Part shown: positions 1-7,525 of the stretch, in pieces | Layout of the letters: each line of letters opens with the position of its first letter | How positions within the stretch are numbered: the stretch's first letter is position 1 | Assembly (NCBI RefSeq): GCF_014269185.2 | Contig: NZ_JABWRZ020000001.1 | Location: 2,133,001 to 2,197,000 of the forward strand | DNA length: 64,000 nt | From: Pseudomonas oryzicola | GTDB taxonomy: Bacteria > Pseudomonadota > Gammaproteobacteria > Pseudomonadales > Pseudomonadaceae | Direction of reading: 5' to 3' | Program-made: the position numbers and the translations under genes | The notes under the pieces: generated by a model | The model's database searches: none | Told to the model about the DNA's origin: nothing | The model's input: the letters and a program-made list of their open reading frames with translations, nothing else

Positions 1-1272
1 GCAGTCCCCGGCCAGGCTGGCATTGAGCACCAGGTGACGGGCCTGGCGCACTTCTTCGGCGAAGGCGGGGCGCTCTGTGACGTTGGTCCACAACTCGGTC
101 AGGGCGGCCTCGCCCGCAGGGTCGTGCTGCAGCAGCGACACCTGGTTCATGAATTCGTAGCCGGTGGTGCCGTCGGTCAGCCAGTCGCGATGCAGGTGCT
201 CGTCGGCACCGAGGATTTTTTCCACGTAGATCGGGAAGTGCTCCAGCGCCGCGTGCAGCGGGCGCCGCGCCAGCAAGCCATCGACCCGCCGGCGCAGTTT
301 GCGGCAGTAGCCGCGCGGGTCGGCCAGGCCATCGATATGGTCGATGCGCAGGCCATCCACCAGGCCGCGCTCGATCAGCTCGAAGAGCTTGGCATGGGTG
401 GCTTCGAACACCACCGCACGCTCCACCCGCAAGCCGCCCAGTTCGTTGATATCGAAGAAGCGCCGCCAGTTGATGTCGTCGGCAGCGGTGCGCCAGCTGG
501 CCAGGCGGTAGGTCTGGCGTTCCAGCAGCAGGTGCAGGCGCCGGAAGCCGGCCTCGCTGCGGCTGTCGAAGGCTACCAGTGCCGATTGCAGGTCGGCACC
601 TTCACCCACCAGGCGTGCCAGCTCTGCGTGCAGGGGCAGGGCGTCGGCCAGCGGGTCGGGCGATGCGTGCAGGGCGGTGAAATGTTCGGCCAGGGCCTTG
701 AGCGCCGGTTCCGGACTCAAGGCCAGAATCCAGCCGTAATCGGCCGGGCAGATCGGAAAACGGTGCTGGTAATGGGCGATCTGCAGCAAGCCTTGCTGCG
801 GATCGAATTGCAGCGGTATCTCACCCTGCTTCAACGCTACACCGTAGTCGCTGCCCAGGAATGGCAGCAGCAACTGCCCGGCCAGCAACGGGTCGCTGGA
901 ATGCCACTGGATGTCGAAGAACTGCGCATACGGGCTGCGCCGGCCCCAGGCCAGCAGGCTTTGCCACCACGGGTTGTCGGCACCGCCGACGGCCATGTGG
1001 TTGGACACCGTGTCGAGGATCAGCCCCATGCCGTGCTGGCGCAGGGCTGCAACCAGCCGCACCAGGGCTGCCTCGCCGCCCAGTTCCGGGTTGACCTGGG
1101 TCGGGTCGACCACGTCGTAGCCATGGCGCGAACCGGCGCGGGCCTTGAGGATGGGCGAGGCATACAGGTGGCTGATGCCCAGCTGGGCGAAGTACGGCAC
1201 CAGCGGCACGGCGTGGTCGAGGGTGAAGTCACTGTGAAACTGCAGGCGCAGGGTCGCGCTCAGGGCTTTCAT
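1..1272 (-). CDS. treY: Maltooligosyl trehalose synthase, 3' end beyond window
   Basis: TreY turns the reducing-end alpha-1,4 bond of maltooligosaccharides into the alpha,alpha-1,1 bond of trehalose. It acts in the cytoplasm, one step before TreZ. The visible 424 codons show a GH13 (beta/alpha)8 start: region I LDTVSNHMAVGG, then GLRIDHIDGLADP with the likely nucleophile Asp, and VEKILGADEHL with the likely acid Glu. The family is usually about 900 residues, so roughly half is missing at the window edge. The ATG at 1272 overlaps the malQ stop by four bases (ATGA), which fixes the start and implies translational coupling. It is the last visible gene of the glgA-treZ-malQ-treY operon. Confidence 0.93.
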   Translation of the reverse strand, partial: MKALSATLRLQFHSDFTLDHAVPLVPYFAQLGISHLYASPILKARAGSRHGYDVVDPTQVNPELGGEAALVRLVAALRQHGMGLILDTVSNHMAVGGADNPWWQSLLAWGRRSPYAQFFDIQWHSSDPLLAGQLLLPFLGSDYGVALKQGEIPLQFDPQQGLLQIAHYQHRFPICPADYGWILALSPEPALKALAEHFTALHASPDPLADALPLHAELARLVGEGADLQSALVAFDSRSEAGFRRLHLLLERQTYRLASWRTAADDINWRRFFDINELGGLRVERAVVFEATHAKLFELIERGLVDGLRIDHIDGLADPRGYCRKLRRRVDGLLARRPLHAALEHFPIYVEKILGADEHLHRDWLTDGTTGYEFMNQVSLLQHDPAGEAALTELWTNVTERPAFAEEVRQARHLVLNASLAGDC

Positions 1273-3338
1273 CGGTCACGCTCCCAGGCTTGCTCGCGGG
1301 CCTGGGCCAGCAGTTCCAGACGCCGGGCGGCATCGGCATCGTCAAGCAGCTCACGCACTGGTCGGGCAAAGCGCCGGCGCCAGTTGGGATGGCCTTCGGT
1401 GGTACCGGGCAGGTTGGGTTGCTCGTCGCAGCCCAGCAGGTCTTCGAGGGGGACCAGCACCAGCGGGGCGCGGGTGTGGCCGACATAGCGAATGGCGGCG
1501 TCGATCACGGCGTCGTTGTCCTCAAGCGGACCATAGTTGGATTCCAGCGTACGCCGCAGGCCGGCGTGTTCTTTCTGCCGCTCATGGCGCCAATGCAGTT
1601 CGGTCGCGGCATCGATCAGTTGCAGGCGGTGGCTCCAGTCGATATCACGGTTTTCCAGCCAACCGGCCAGGGGGGCCAGGTCGTGGGTGCCGGTGGTGGC
1701 CAGGGCGTTGTCCGGCCAGTCGAGGATCGGCGTGAAGTTGCCGGGCGAGGCTTGCTCGAACGGCAGCACCCGCATGCCCAGCACATTGCTCTTGGCCAAG
1801 GCTTCGCGTAGCCCTTCGGGCACGGTGCCCAGGTCTTCGCCGAGGATGACCGCGCCGTGGCGCATCGACTCCAGTGCCAGCAGGCGCAGCAGGTCGTCCA
1901 GCGGGTATTCGAGATAGGCACCTTCGCTGGGCTTGGAACCACGCGGAATCACCCACAAACGGCGCAAGCCCATCACATGGTCGATCCGCAGCCCGCCGGC
2001 GTGCGCCAGGTTGGCCCGCAGCATTTCGATGAAGGCGCGGTAGCCGTTGCGTTTCAGGCCTTCCGGGGAGAAGCCGCAGATGCCCCAGTCCTGGCCTGAT
2101 CGGTTGAGGATGTCCGGTGGTGCACCCACGGTGAGGTTGGCCAGCAGCTCGTCCTGGCGGCTCCAGGCCTGGCTGCCGGCGCCGTCGGCACCCACCGCCA
2201 GGTCGGCGATCAAGCCGACCGCCATGCCATTGCCGCGCGCGGCTTCCTGGGCGCGTTGCAGGCTGCGTTCGCTCAGCCACTGGCAGAACGCATGGAACTC
2301 GATGCGCGCCGGGTAGCTGGCGGCAAAACTCTGTACTTCGGCGTGGTAAGGGTCGCGCCAGGCCTCTGGCCAGTTGCGCCAGTCGGCGCCGAGGCCCTGG
2401 TCGACCGCCTCGGCCTGCAGCACTTCGAAGCGGCAATGGTGTTCCAGCGCTTCGCCGGCGGCCTCGCGGAAACTGTCGAAGTCGCTTCGCTGCGGGTGGT
2501 CGCCTTGGCTGAAGTCCTTGTACAGCGCCTGCAACAGCCGGCGACGGGCTTCGGCTGCGCGCGGCCAGTCCACCAGCGGCTCCTGCTCCAGCGCTTCCAG
2601 CGCCTGTTCCAGGCCGCAGGCTTCCACCGCCTGGCGCACGGCGCGCTCGCCGAGGATGGCCGCCGGGCTGGCGTACAGGCTGTTGAGCAGCAGCCGGCTG
2701 GAGGGGGAGTAGGGGCTGTAATGGTGCTGGTCGAAGGCCGAAAGCGCGTGGATCGGGCTGATGGCCAGGGCATCGGCACCGCGTTCGGCAGCGCTGCGGG
2801 CCAGTTGTTCAAGGGCCATGCAGTCGCCATAGCCACCATCGCCAGGGCGACGCAGGCTGTATAGCTGCACCGAGATGCCCCAGCAGCGCGCAGGCGGTTG
2901 GCTGACCCGGTCATGCAGCGCCACGCAACCGGCCGGTGCCACGGCCAGGGTGAAGGCATGGCCTTCGATCTGTAGTTGGTGGTAACCCGGTGGCAGCTGG
3001 CCAGGCAGCCGGCCCTGGGCATCCAGCTGCAATTGCAACTGCGCGCCGTCCTCCAGGGTGCAGCGCACCGGCCTGCCGCCGGCGAAGTAGCGGTCGAGCG
3101 CCAGCGCCTGGCCAACATCCGCGGTCAGCAGGGGTGGCACATGCTCGGCATCATCGCTGTGCGCGAGGCTGGCCAGGCTGTCACGTACCTGGGCATCGTC
3201 GGCGCAGCCATGGCCAAGGGCTTCCAGCACCCGGCGCAGCACATCGTCACTGACTTGCTGGGGGCGGTTGTTGGCATCGACCCAGTCGCGGGCCAGCCCG
3301 GCCTGCCGTGCCAGCTGGTGTAGCAAAGGTTCGCTCAT
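1269..3338 (-). CDS. malQ: 4-alpha-glucanotransferase (amylomaltase)
   Basis: MalQ (689 aa) moves alpha-1,4-glucan segments between maltodextrins, supplying chains of the right length to the TreY/TreZ trehalose route and to glycogen turnover. GH77 motifs are present: LRIDHVMGLRRLWVIP with the nucleophile Asp, VILGEDLGTVP with the acid/base Glu, and TTGTHDLAPLAGW with the HD pair. I start it at MSEPLLHQ (3338) rather than 13 codons upstream, because that ATG overlaps the treZ stop as ATGA. It is coupled to both neighbours by four-base overlaps, so the three proteins are probably made in fixed ratio. Confidence 0.95.
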   Translation of the reverse strand: MSEPLLHQLARQAGLARDWVDANNRPQQVSDDVLRRVLEALGHGCADDAQVRDSLASLAHSDDAEHVPPLLTADVGQALALDRYFAGGRPVRCTLEDGAQLQLQLDAQGRLPGQLPPGYHQLQIEGHAFTLAVAPAGCVALHDRVSQPPARCWGISVQLYSLRRPGDGGYGDCMALEQLARSAAERGADALAISPIHALSAFDQHHYSPYSPSSRLLLNSLYASPAAILGERAVRQAVEACGLEQALEALEQEPLVDWPRAAEARRRLLQALYKDFSQGDHPQRSDFDSFREAAGEALEHHCRFEVLQAEAVDQGLGADWRNWPEAWRDPYHAEVQSFAASYPARIEFHAFCQWLSERSLQRAQEAARGNGMAVGLIADLAVGADGAGSQAWSRQDELLANLTVGAPPDILNRSGQDWGICGFSPEGLKRNGYRAFIEMLRANLAHAGGLRIDHVMGLRRLWVIPRGSKPSEGAYLEYPLDDLLRLLALESMRHGAVILGEDLGTVPEGLREALAKSNVLGMRVLPFEQASPGNFTPILDWPDNALATTGTHDLAPLAGWLENRDIDWSHRLQLIDAATELHWRHERQKEHAGLRRTLESNYGPLEDNDAVIDAAIRYVGHTRAPLVLVPLEDLLGCDEQPNLPGTTEGHPNWRRRFARPVRELLDDADAARRLELLAQAREQAWERDR

Positions 3339-5077
3339 GGCGTCTCCGGGCTGCGCGGCAGCAGGCTGGCCACACAACTGTAGGGGGAAAGGGTGTCGTC
3401 CGGGTGGGCATCGGCGCTGCTATCGAACAGCCGTAGCCCGGCTGGTGGCAGCGCGACGGGCTGCGGCTGGTCCGCCAGGTTCAGGTCGATACGCAAGGTA
3501 CTGCCATCACCCAGGCGCCAGCTGGCGCTCAGCGCCTTGGCACCGAGCACCTTGGCACCCAGCGCACGCGTGCCAGGCAGGCGTGGCAGCAACTGCTGGC
3601 GGCGTATTGTCAGCAACTGCTGATAGAGCCCATGCCAGCCAGCGAGCACGTCGTGCCTGTCTGGCCGTGAGCGTTCGAAGGTCTGCAAGGCGTTCGGGTC
3701 GGGGATGCGGGCGCGCTGTTCCGGGTCGGCAAAGGCCGGGAAATGGGCGAATTCGCCGCGCCGGCCTTCACGTACGGCGTCGGCCAGTTCGTCGTGGAAA
3801 TCGGTGAAGAACAGGAAGGGCGTGCGGCTGCCGTCATCGTCGCCCATGAACAGCAGCGGGATCATCGGGCTCAGCAACAGCAAGGCGGTGGCTGCCCGCA
3901 ACGCCGCAGGCGGGCACAGCACGCTGAGGCGCTCGCCCAGCGCCCGGTTGCCGATCTGGTCATGGTTCTGCAAGAACAACACGAAAGCGCTGGGTGCGAG
4001 GTGGCCACTCGGTTCGCCCCTGGGCTGGCCGTGGCGATTGGCTTCGCCCTGGAACACGAAGCCTTCGCCCAGGCAGCGGGCCAGCTTGTCGATCGGCCGG
4101 TGCTTGTAGTCTTCGTAGTAGCCTTCGGTTTCGCCGGTCAGCAGTACGTGCAAGGCGTTGTGGCCGTCGTCGTTCCACTGCGCATCGAAACCTTGCTCCA
4201 GCAGGAAGGCCTGGTTGTGTTCGTTTTCCAGTACCAGCCACACGTGGCGGCCAGGTTCCACGGCAGCCCGCACCCGTTGTGCCAGCTCGACGAGGAAATC
4301 CGGCTGGTCGATGGCATGCACCGCATCCAGGCGCAGGCCGTCGAAGCGGTACTCGCACAGCCACATCAAGGCGTTCTGGATGAAGTACTCGCGCACCTGC
4401 GGGCGCCGGAAGTCGATGGCCGCGCCCCAGGGCGTCTGGCGGTCTTCGCGAAAGAACGGGCTGGCGTACTGGTGCAGGTAATTGCCGTCCGGGCCGAAGT
4501 GGTTGTAGACCACGTCGAGCATCACCATCAGCCCATGGCCATGCGCCTGGTCGATCAGCTGGCACAGTTGCTGCGGGGTGCCGTAGGAACGTTGGGCGGC
4601 GAAAGGCAACACACCGTCATAGCCCCAGTTGCGTGCGCCGGGGAACTGGCCTATCGGCATCAGTTCGATGGCGGTGATGCCGGTGGCGGCCACGCGTGGC
4701 AGCAGGCTGGCCACGCCTGCGTAGCCACCCAGCGCACCGACGTGCAGTTCCTGGATCACGGCTTCGTGCCAAGGCCGGCCTTGCCAGCGGTGCTGCCATG
4801 GGTAGGCAGCGATATCCACCACCTGGCTGGGGCCATGGACACCGTCGGGCTGGTAACGGGACGCTGGGTCGGCCACTTGCAGCTGCCCGTCGATCCGGTA
4901 GTGGTAGTTGTCGCCTGCCCGGGCCGGGGCCACTCCCGTGTACCAGCCATCTTCTTCGGGCAGCAGCTCTATCGCCGGCTGCTGCTGCAGTTCCACGCTC
5001 ACGCTGCGCGCATCGGGTGCCCAGAGGGCGAAGCGCGCCGACGTGGCGTCCAGCAGGTGTGCGCCATGCCTGTGCAT
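3335..5077 (-). CDS. treZ: Malto-oligosyltrehalose trehalohydrolase
   Basis: TreZ (580 aa) releases free trehalose from maltooligosyl-trehalose made by TreY. An N-terminal beta-sandwich (FALWAPDARSVSVEL, residues 16-30) precedes the GH13 barrel. Barrel motifs are DVVYNHFGPDGN (region I), FDGLRLDAVHAI (nucleophile Asp), WLVLENEHN (acid Glu) and FLQNHDQIGNR (HD pair). Length and domain order fit the family. It starts 14 bases after the glgA stop with an AGAGG ribosome site, and its stop overlaps the malQ start. The pathway implied is glycogen or starch-like glucan to trehalose, a compatible solute. Confidence 0.95.
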   Translation of the reverse strand: MHRHGAHLLDATSARFALWAPDARSVSVELQQQPAIELLPEEDGWYTGVAPARAGDNYHYRIDGQLQVADPASRYQPDGVHGPSQVVDIAAYPWQHRWQGRPWHEAVIQELHVGALGGYAGVASLLPRVAATGITAIELMPIGQFPGARNWGYDGVLPFAAQRSYGTPQQLCQLIDQAHGHGLMVMLDVVYNHFGPDGNYLHQYASPFFREDRQTPWGAAIDFRRPQVREYFIQNALMWLCEYRFDGLRLDAVHAIDQPDFLVELAQRVRAAVEPGRHVWLVLENEHNQAFLLEQGFDAQWNDDGHNALHVLLTGETEGYYEDYKHRPIDKLARCLGEGFVFQGEANRHGQPRGEPSGHLAPSAFVLFLQNHDQIGNRALGERLSVLCPPAALRAATALLLLSPMIPLLFMGDDDGSRTPFLFFTDFHDELADAVREGRRGEFAHFPAFADPEQRARIPDPNALQTFERSRPDRHDVLAGWHGLYQQLLTIRRQQLLPRLPGTRALGAKVLGAKALSASWRLGDGSTLRIDLNLADQPQPVALPPAGLRLFDSSADAHPDDTLSPYSCVASLLPRSPETP

Positions 5078-5091
5078 CTTCGATCCCTCTC

Positions 5092-6654
5092 TCAGTAGTA
5101 GGCCAGGTGGGCCTGCCGGACCAGATCCTCATACAGGCGGGCATAGGGTTCCACGGCCTGGCACCAGTTGAACGGCTGGGTCATCGACAGGCAGCGCATG
5201 GCGTTGAGCAGGTCTTTCTTCTGGTACACATAGAAGGCGCGGGCAAGCGCTTCGCGGTAGCTTTCCACGGTCGATTCATCGAACAGGAAACCGGTGACAC
5301 CGTTCTCGATGGTGTCGGCCAGCCCGCCGGTGTTGCGCGCCACCGGCAGCGAGCCGAAACGCTGGGCATACATCTGGCTGAGGCCGCAGGGCTCGTAGCG
5401 CGACGGCATCAGCAGGAAGTCGCTGCCGGCGAACATGCGTCGGGCATCGGTTTCGTTGAAGCCGATGCGCACACCGATGCGCCCGGGATGGCGCAGCGCC
5501 AGTTCGCGCATGGCCTGTTCTTCTTCCGGTTCGCCACGGCCGATGATCGCGATCTGGCCACCTTGCTCGACGATGTAGTCGGCCACGCCCAGGGTCAGGT
5601 CCAGGCCTTTCTGGTAGACCAGGCGCGACACCACGGCAAACAGCGGCCCTTCGCTCGGCTGCAGCTGGAACAGCTCGCGTACCTCGCGGGTATTGCGCGC
5701 CTTGCCTTCCCAGTCATTGATGCTGAAGTTGTGCTGCAGGTGCTTGTCGGTGGCCGAGTCCCAGCTTTCGTCGATACCGTTGGGGATGCCGCCGAGCAGG
5801 CCTTGCTGGGCCTTGCTGGCGAGGAAGCCATCCAGGCCGCAGCCGAATTCCGGGGTGGTGATTTCCTGGGCGTAGGTGGCGCTGACCGTGGTGATGTGGC
5901 TGGAGTAGGCAAGGCCGGCCTTGAGGAACGACAGCTTGCCGTAGAACTCCATGCCTTCCTGCTGCATGGCATGGTCGGGGATCGCCAGTTCCGGGCTGCA
6001 GCCACGGCTGTATACGCCCTGGTACGCCAGGTTGTGGATGGTGAACAAGGTCGGGGTGTTCAGGCCCCGCCAGTGCATGTAGGCAGGCGCCAGCCCGGCA
6101 GGCCAGTCGTGGGCGTGCACCAGTTCGGGCTTCCAGTGGATCATGCCCTCGCCAGCGGCGATTTCCGCCGCGGCCAGGCCCAGGCGGGCGAAGCGGATGT
6201 GGTTGTCCGGCCAGTCGCGGCCGTTGTCGGCAGCATAGGGGGTGCCAGCGCGCTGGTACAGCTCGGGGCAGATCAGCACATAGATGACCAGCCCATCGGG
6301 CAGGTCCATGCGGCCGATCTTGCACGGCGGCAAGGCTGCATGGCCGCTCAGTTCGCCGACGATGTGGATGGGGTTGTCGCTTTCCATCACTTGCGGGTAG
6401 CCCGGGATCAGTACCCGTACGTCATGCAGATGCCCCAGGGCCCGGGGCAGGGCGGCAGACACATCGCCCAGGCCGCCGGTTTTCACCAGGTCGGCGATCT
6501 CCGAGGTGACGAACAGGATCTTGCGCTTGTTGGGGTTGTGCTGGCGGCGCTGGACGCCGGGTGCCTTGCCTGTCGCGGCGAAATCCGGGGTGACCGATTC
6601 GCGATTGTCCGAGGTAAAGGTAGCTACGTGAGGCTCGACAGCGGCACTGATCAT
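5092..6654 (-). CDS. glgA: Glycogen synthase (ADP-glucose), GT5 family
   Basis: GlgA (520 aa) adds glucose from ADP-glucose to growing alpha-1,4-glucan. The ADP-glucose motif KTGGLGDVSAALPRAL lies near residue 60, after a roughly 45-residue N-terminal extension. The C-terminal Rossmann half has MPSRYEPCGLSQMYAQRFG and NTGGLADTIENGVTGFLF. I use ATG 6654 (MISAAVEP), which has GGAG seven to ten bases upstream, rather than the ATG 13 codons earlier. It is the first gene of the glgA-treZ-malQ-treY operon, so its product makes the glucan that the downstream genes convert to trehalose. Its promoter must lie in the long region 6655-7525. Confidence 0.94.
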   Translation of the reverse strand: MISAAVEPHVATFTSDNRESVTPDFAATGKAPGVQRRQHNPNKRKILFVTSEIADLVKTGGLGDVSAALPRALGHLHDVRVLIPGYPQVMESDNPIHIVGELSGHAALPPCKIGRMDLPDGLVIYVLICPELYQRAGTPYAADNGRDWPDNHIRFARLGLAAAEIAAGEGMIHWKPELVHAHDWPAGLAPAYMHWRGLNTPTLFTIHNLAYQGVYSRGCSPELAIPDHAMQQEGMEFYGKLSFLKAGLAYSSHITTVSATYAQEITTPEFGCGLDGFLASKAQQGLLGGIPNGIDESWDSATDKHLQHNFSINDWEGKARNTREVRELFQLQPSEGPLFAVVSRLVYQKGLDLTLGVADYIVEQGGQIAIIGRGEPEEEQAMRELALRHPGRIGVRIGFNETDARRMFAGSDFLLMPSRYEPCGLSQMYAQRFGSLPVARNTGGLADTIENGVTGFLFDESTVESYREALARAFYVYQKKDLLNAMRCLSMTQPFNWCQAVEPYARLYEDLVRQAHLAYY

Positions 6655-7098
6655 ACTTCTCTCCGTCCCTATGCTTTGGTCGGGTGCTGGCACCCGTGGC
6701 GATATCTCGTGTTGGTTCTCTCTGATGCTGAATTCTGCGTAGTGCTTCCATGCCCCTGAGTCGTGCGCGCAGGCACAGCGCGATCGGCATTCCCGCCAAA
6801 AGCGATTGGACTGGTTGGGATGGGTGGGCCGAGCCAGGGAATGTCCCTTGCGTTTGGCCTACTTAGTTCCTGACCTGCCGGCTTTCCTGAAAGTTCGACT
6901 TTTTTTCGTCACTCTTCCGATGAGCAAATGGCGGGCCGAAACCCGAGTGTAGGAGAGAAAACGGGGGGAAGGTGACCCGCTGGTCACTATTGTGACGCCG
7001 CACGCTAGACGCAAACGTTGGCGTATGTGAGCGAATGTGTATGCCTGGCTGGCGAGCAGGACGGGGGGACGCAAGCCGTGCCCCAATCAGGCAACGCT

Positions 7099-7115
7099 TG
7101 CACCGCTATGGTGCA
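7099..7115 (+). promoter_or_regulatory. NtrC-like binding palindrome
   Basis: The site TGCACC-gctat-GGTGCA is a perfect six-base inverted repeat with a five-base spacer, the same layout as the enteric NtrC consensus (GCACC-N5-GGTGC). It lies 17 bases upstream of a GG-N10-GC element. No nitrogen gene is adjacent; the next gene downstream on this strand is vgrG at 7526, so the target is unknown. Confidence 0.45.
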
Positions 7116-7131
7116 TTTTGGCGCCTCGCAC

Positions 7132-7146
7132 TGGGACCGCTGCTGC
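7132..7146 (+). promoter_or_regulatory. rpoN site: Possible sigma54 (-24/-12) promoter
   Basis: TGGGACCGCTGCTGC keeps the invariant GG-N10-GC spacing of sigma54 promoters, but differs from TGGCAC-N5-TTGC at two positions. Its support is mostly the NtrC-like palindrome just upstream. It would start a transcript near 7158, leading into vgrG 370 bases later or into an unannotated small RNA. Confidence 0.3.
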
Positions 7147-7525
7147 CGGGCGATTGTGCAGAGTCCTGTAGCGGGGCGATGCCCTGCACCATGACGAGAC
7201 GCCTGAAAATTAAAAGTTGAAGTCAATTATGTTTCGGCAAACACTAGCCTGATAAAAAAGTTTGTCAGTAAATACAGTAGGAAGTTGCCTACGATACGCC
7301 CTTGTGTATTAAACCCATCGTTCCTGTTATATCGGTTTCGAACCGTTTAAGTTGTTCTTCAGTCACTGCCTCATTCTCGAAGTCGCCATGGGTTGAAACC
7401 CGCAATGCCACGATTTATCTGGCTTGCAGCCTGGCGGCTGGCCACTTTTCTTGACGTTCTCATCTTGAGGAAGGCCAGGGTGCGGTTGTTTTCGCCGATA
7501 AACAGCATGGCGGGTAGAGCAACTC

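Larger units (their letters stand above)
6655..7525. other. Long intergenic region between divergent glgA and vgrG
   Basis: These 871 bases hold no convincing gene: the short open frames show no family pattern and no ribosome site. The left half should carry the glgA promoter, which I could not place. The centre has an NtrC-like palindrome followed by a sigma54-like site. From about 7200 to 7350 the DNA is clearly A/T-rich against the local background, the kind of stretch that MvaT/H-NS-type silencers bind in pseudomonads (inference). No vgrG promoter is obvious. Confidence 0.5.

Noticed and set aside
34..1488. 484-residue plus-strand frame
   Set aside because: It lies opposite treY/malQ, has no family pattern and is low-complexity; it is the antisense shadow of a high-GC3 gene.
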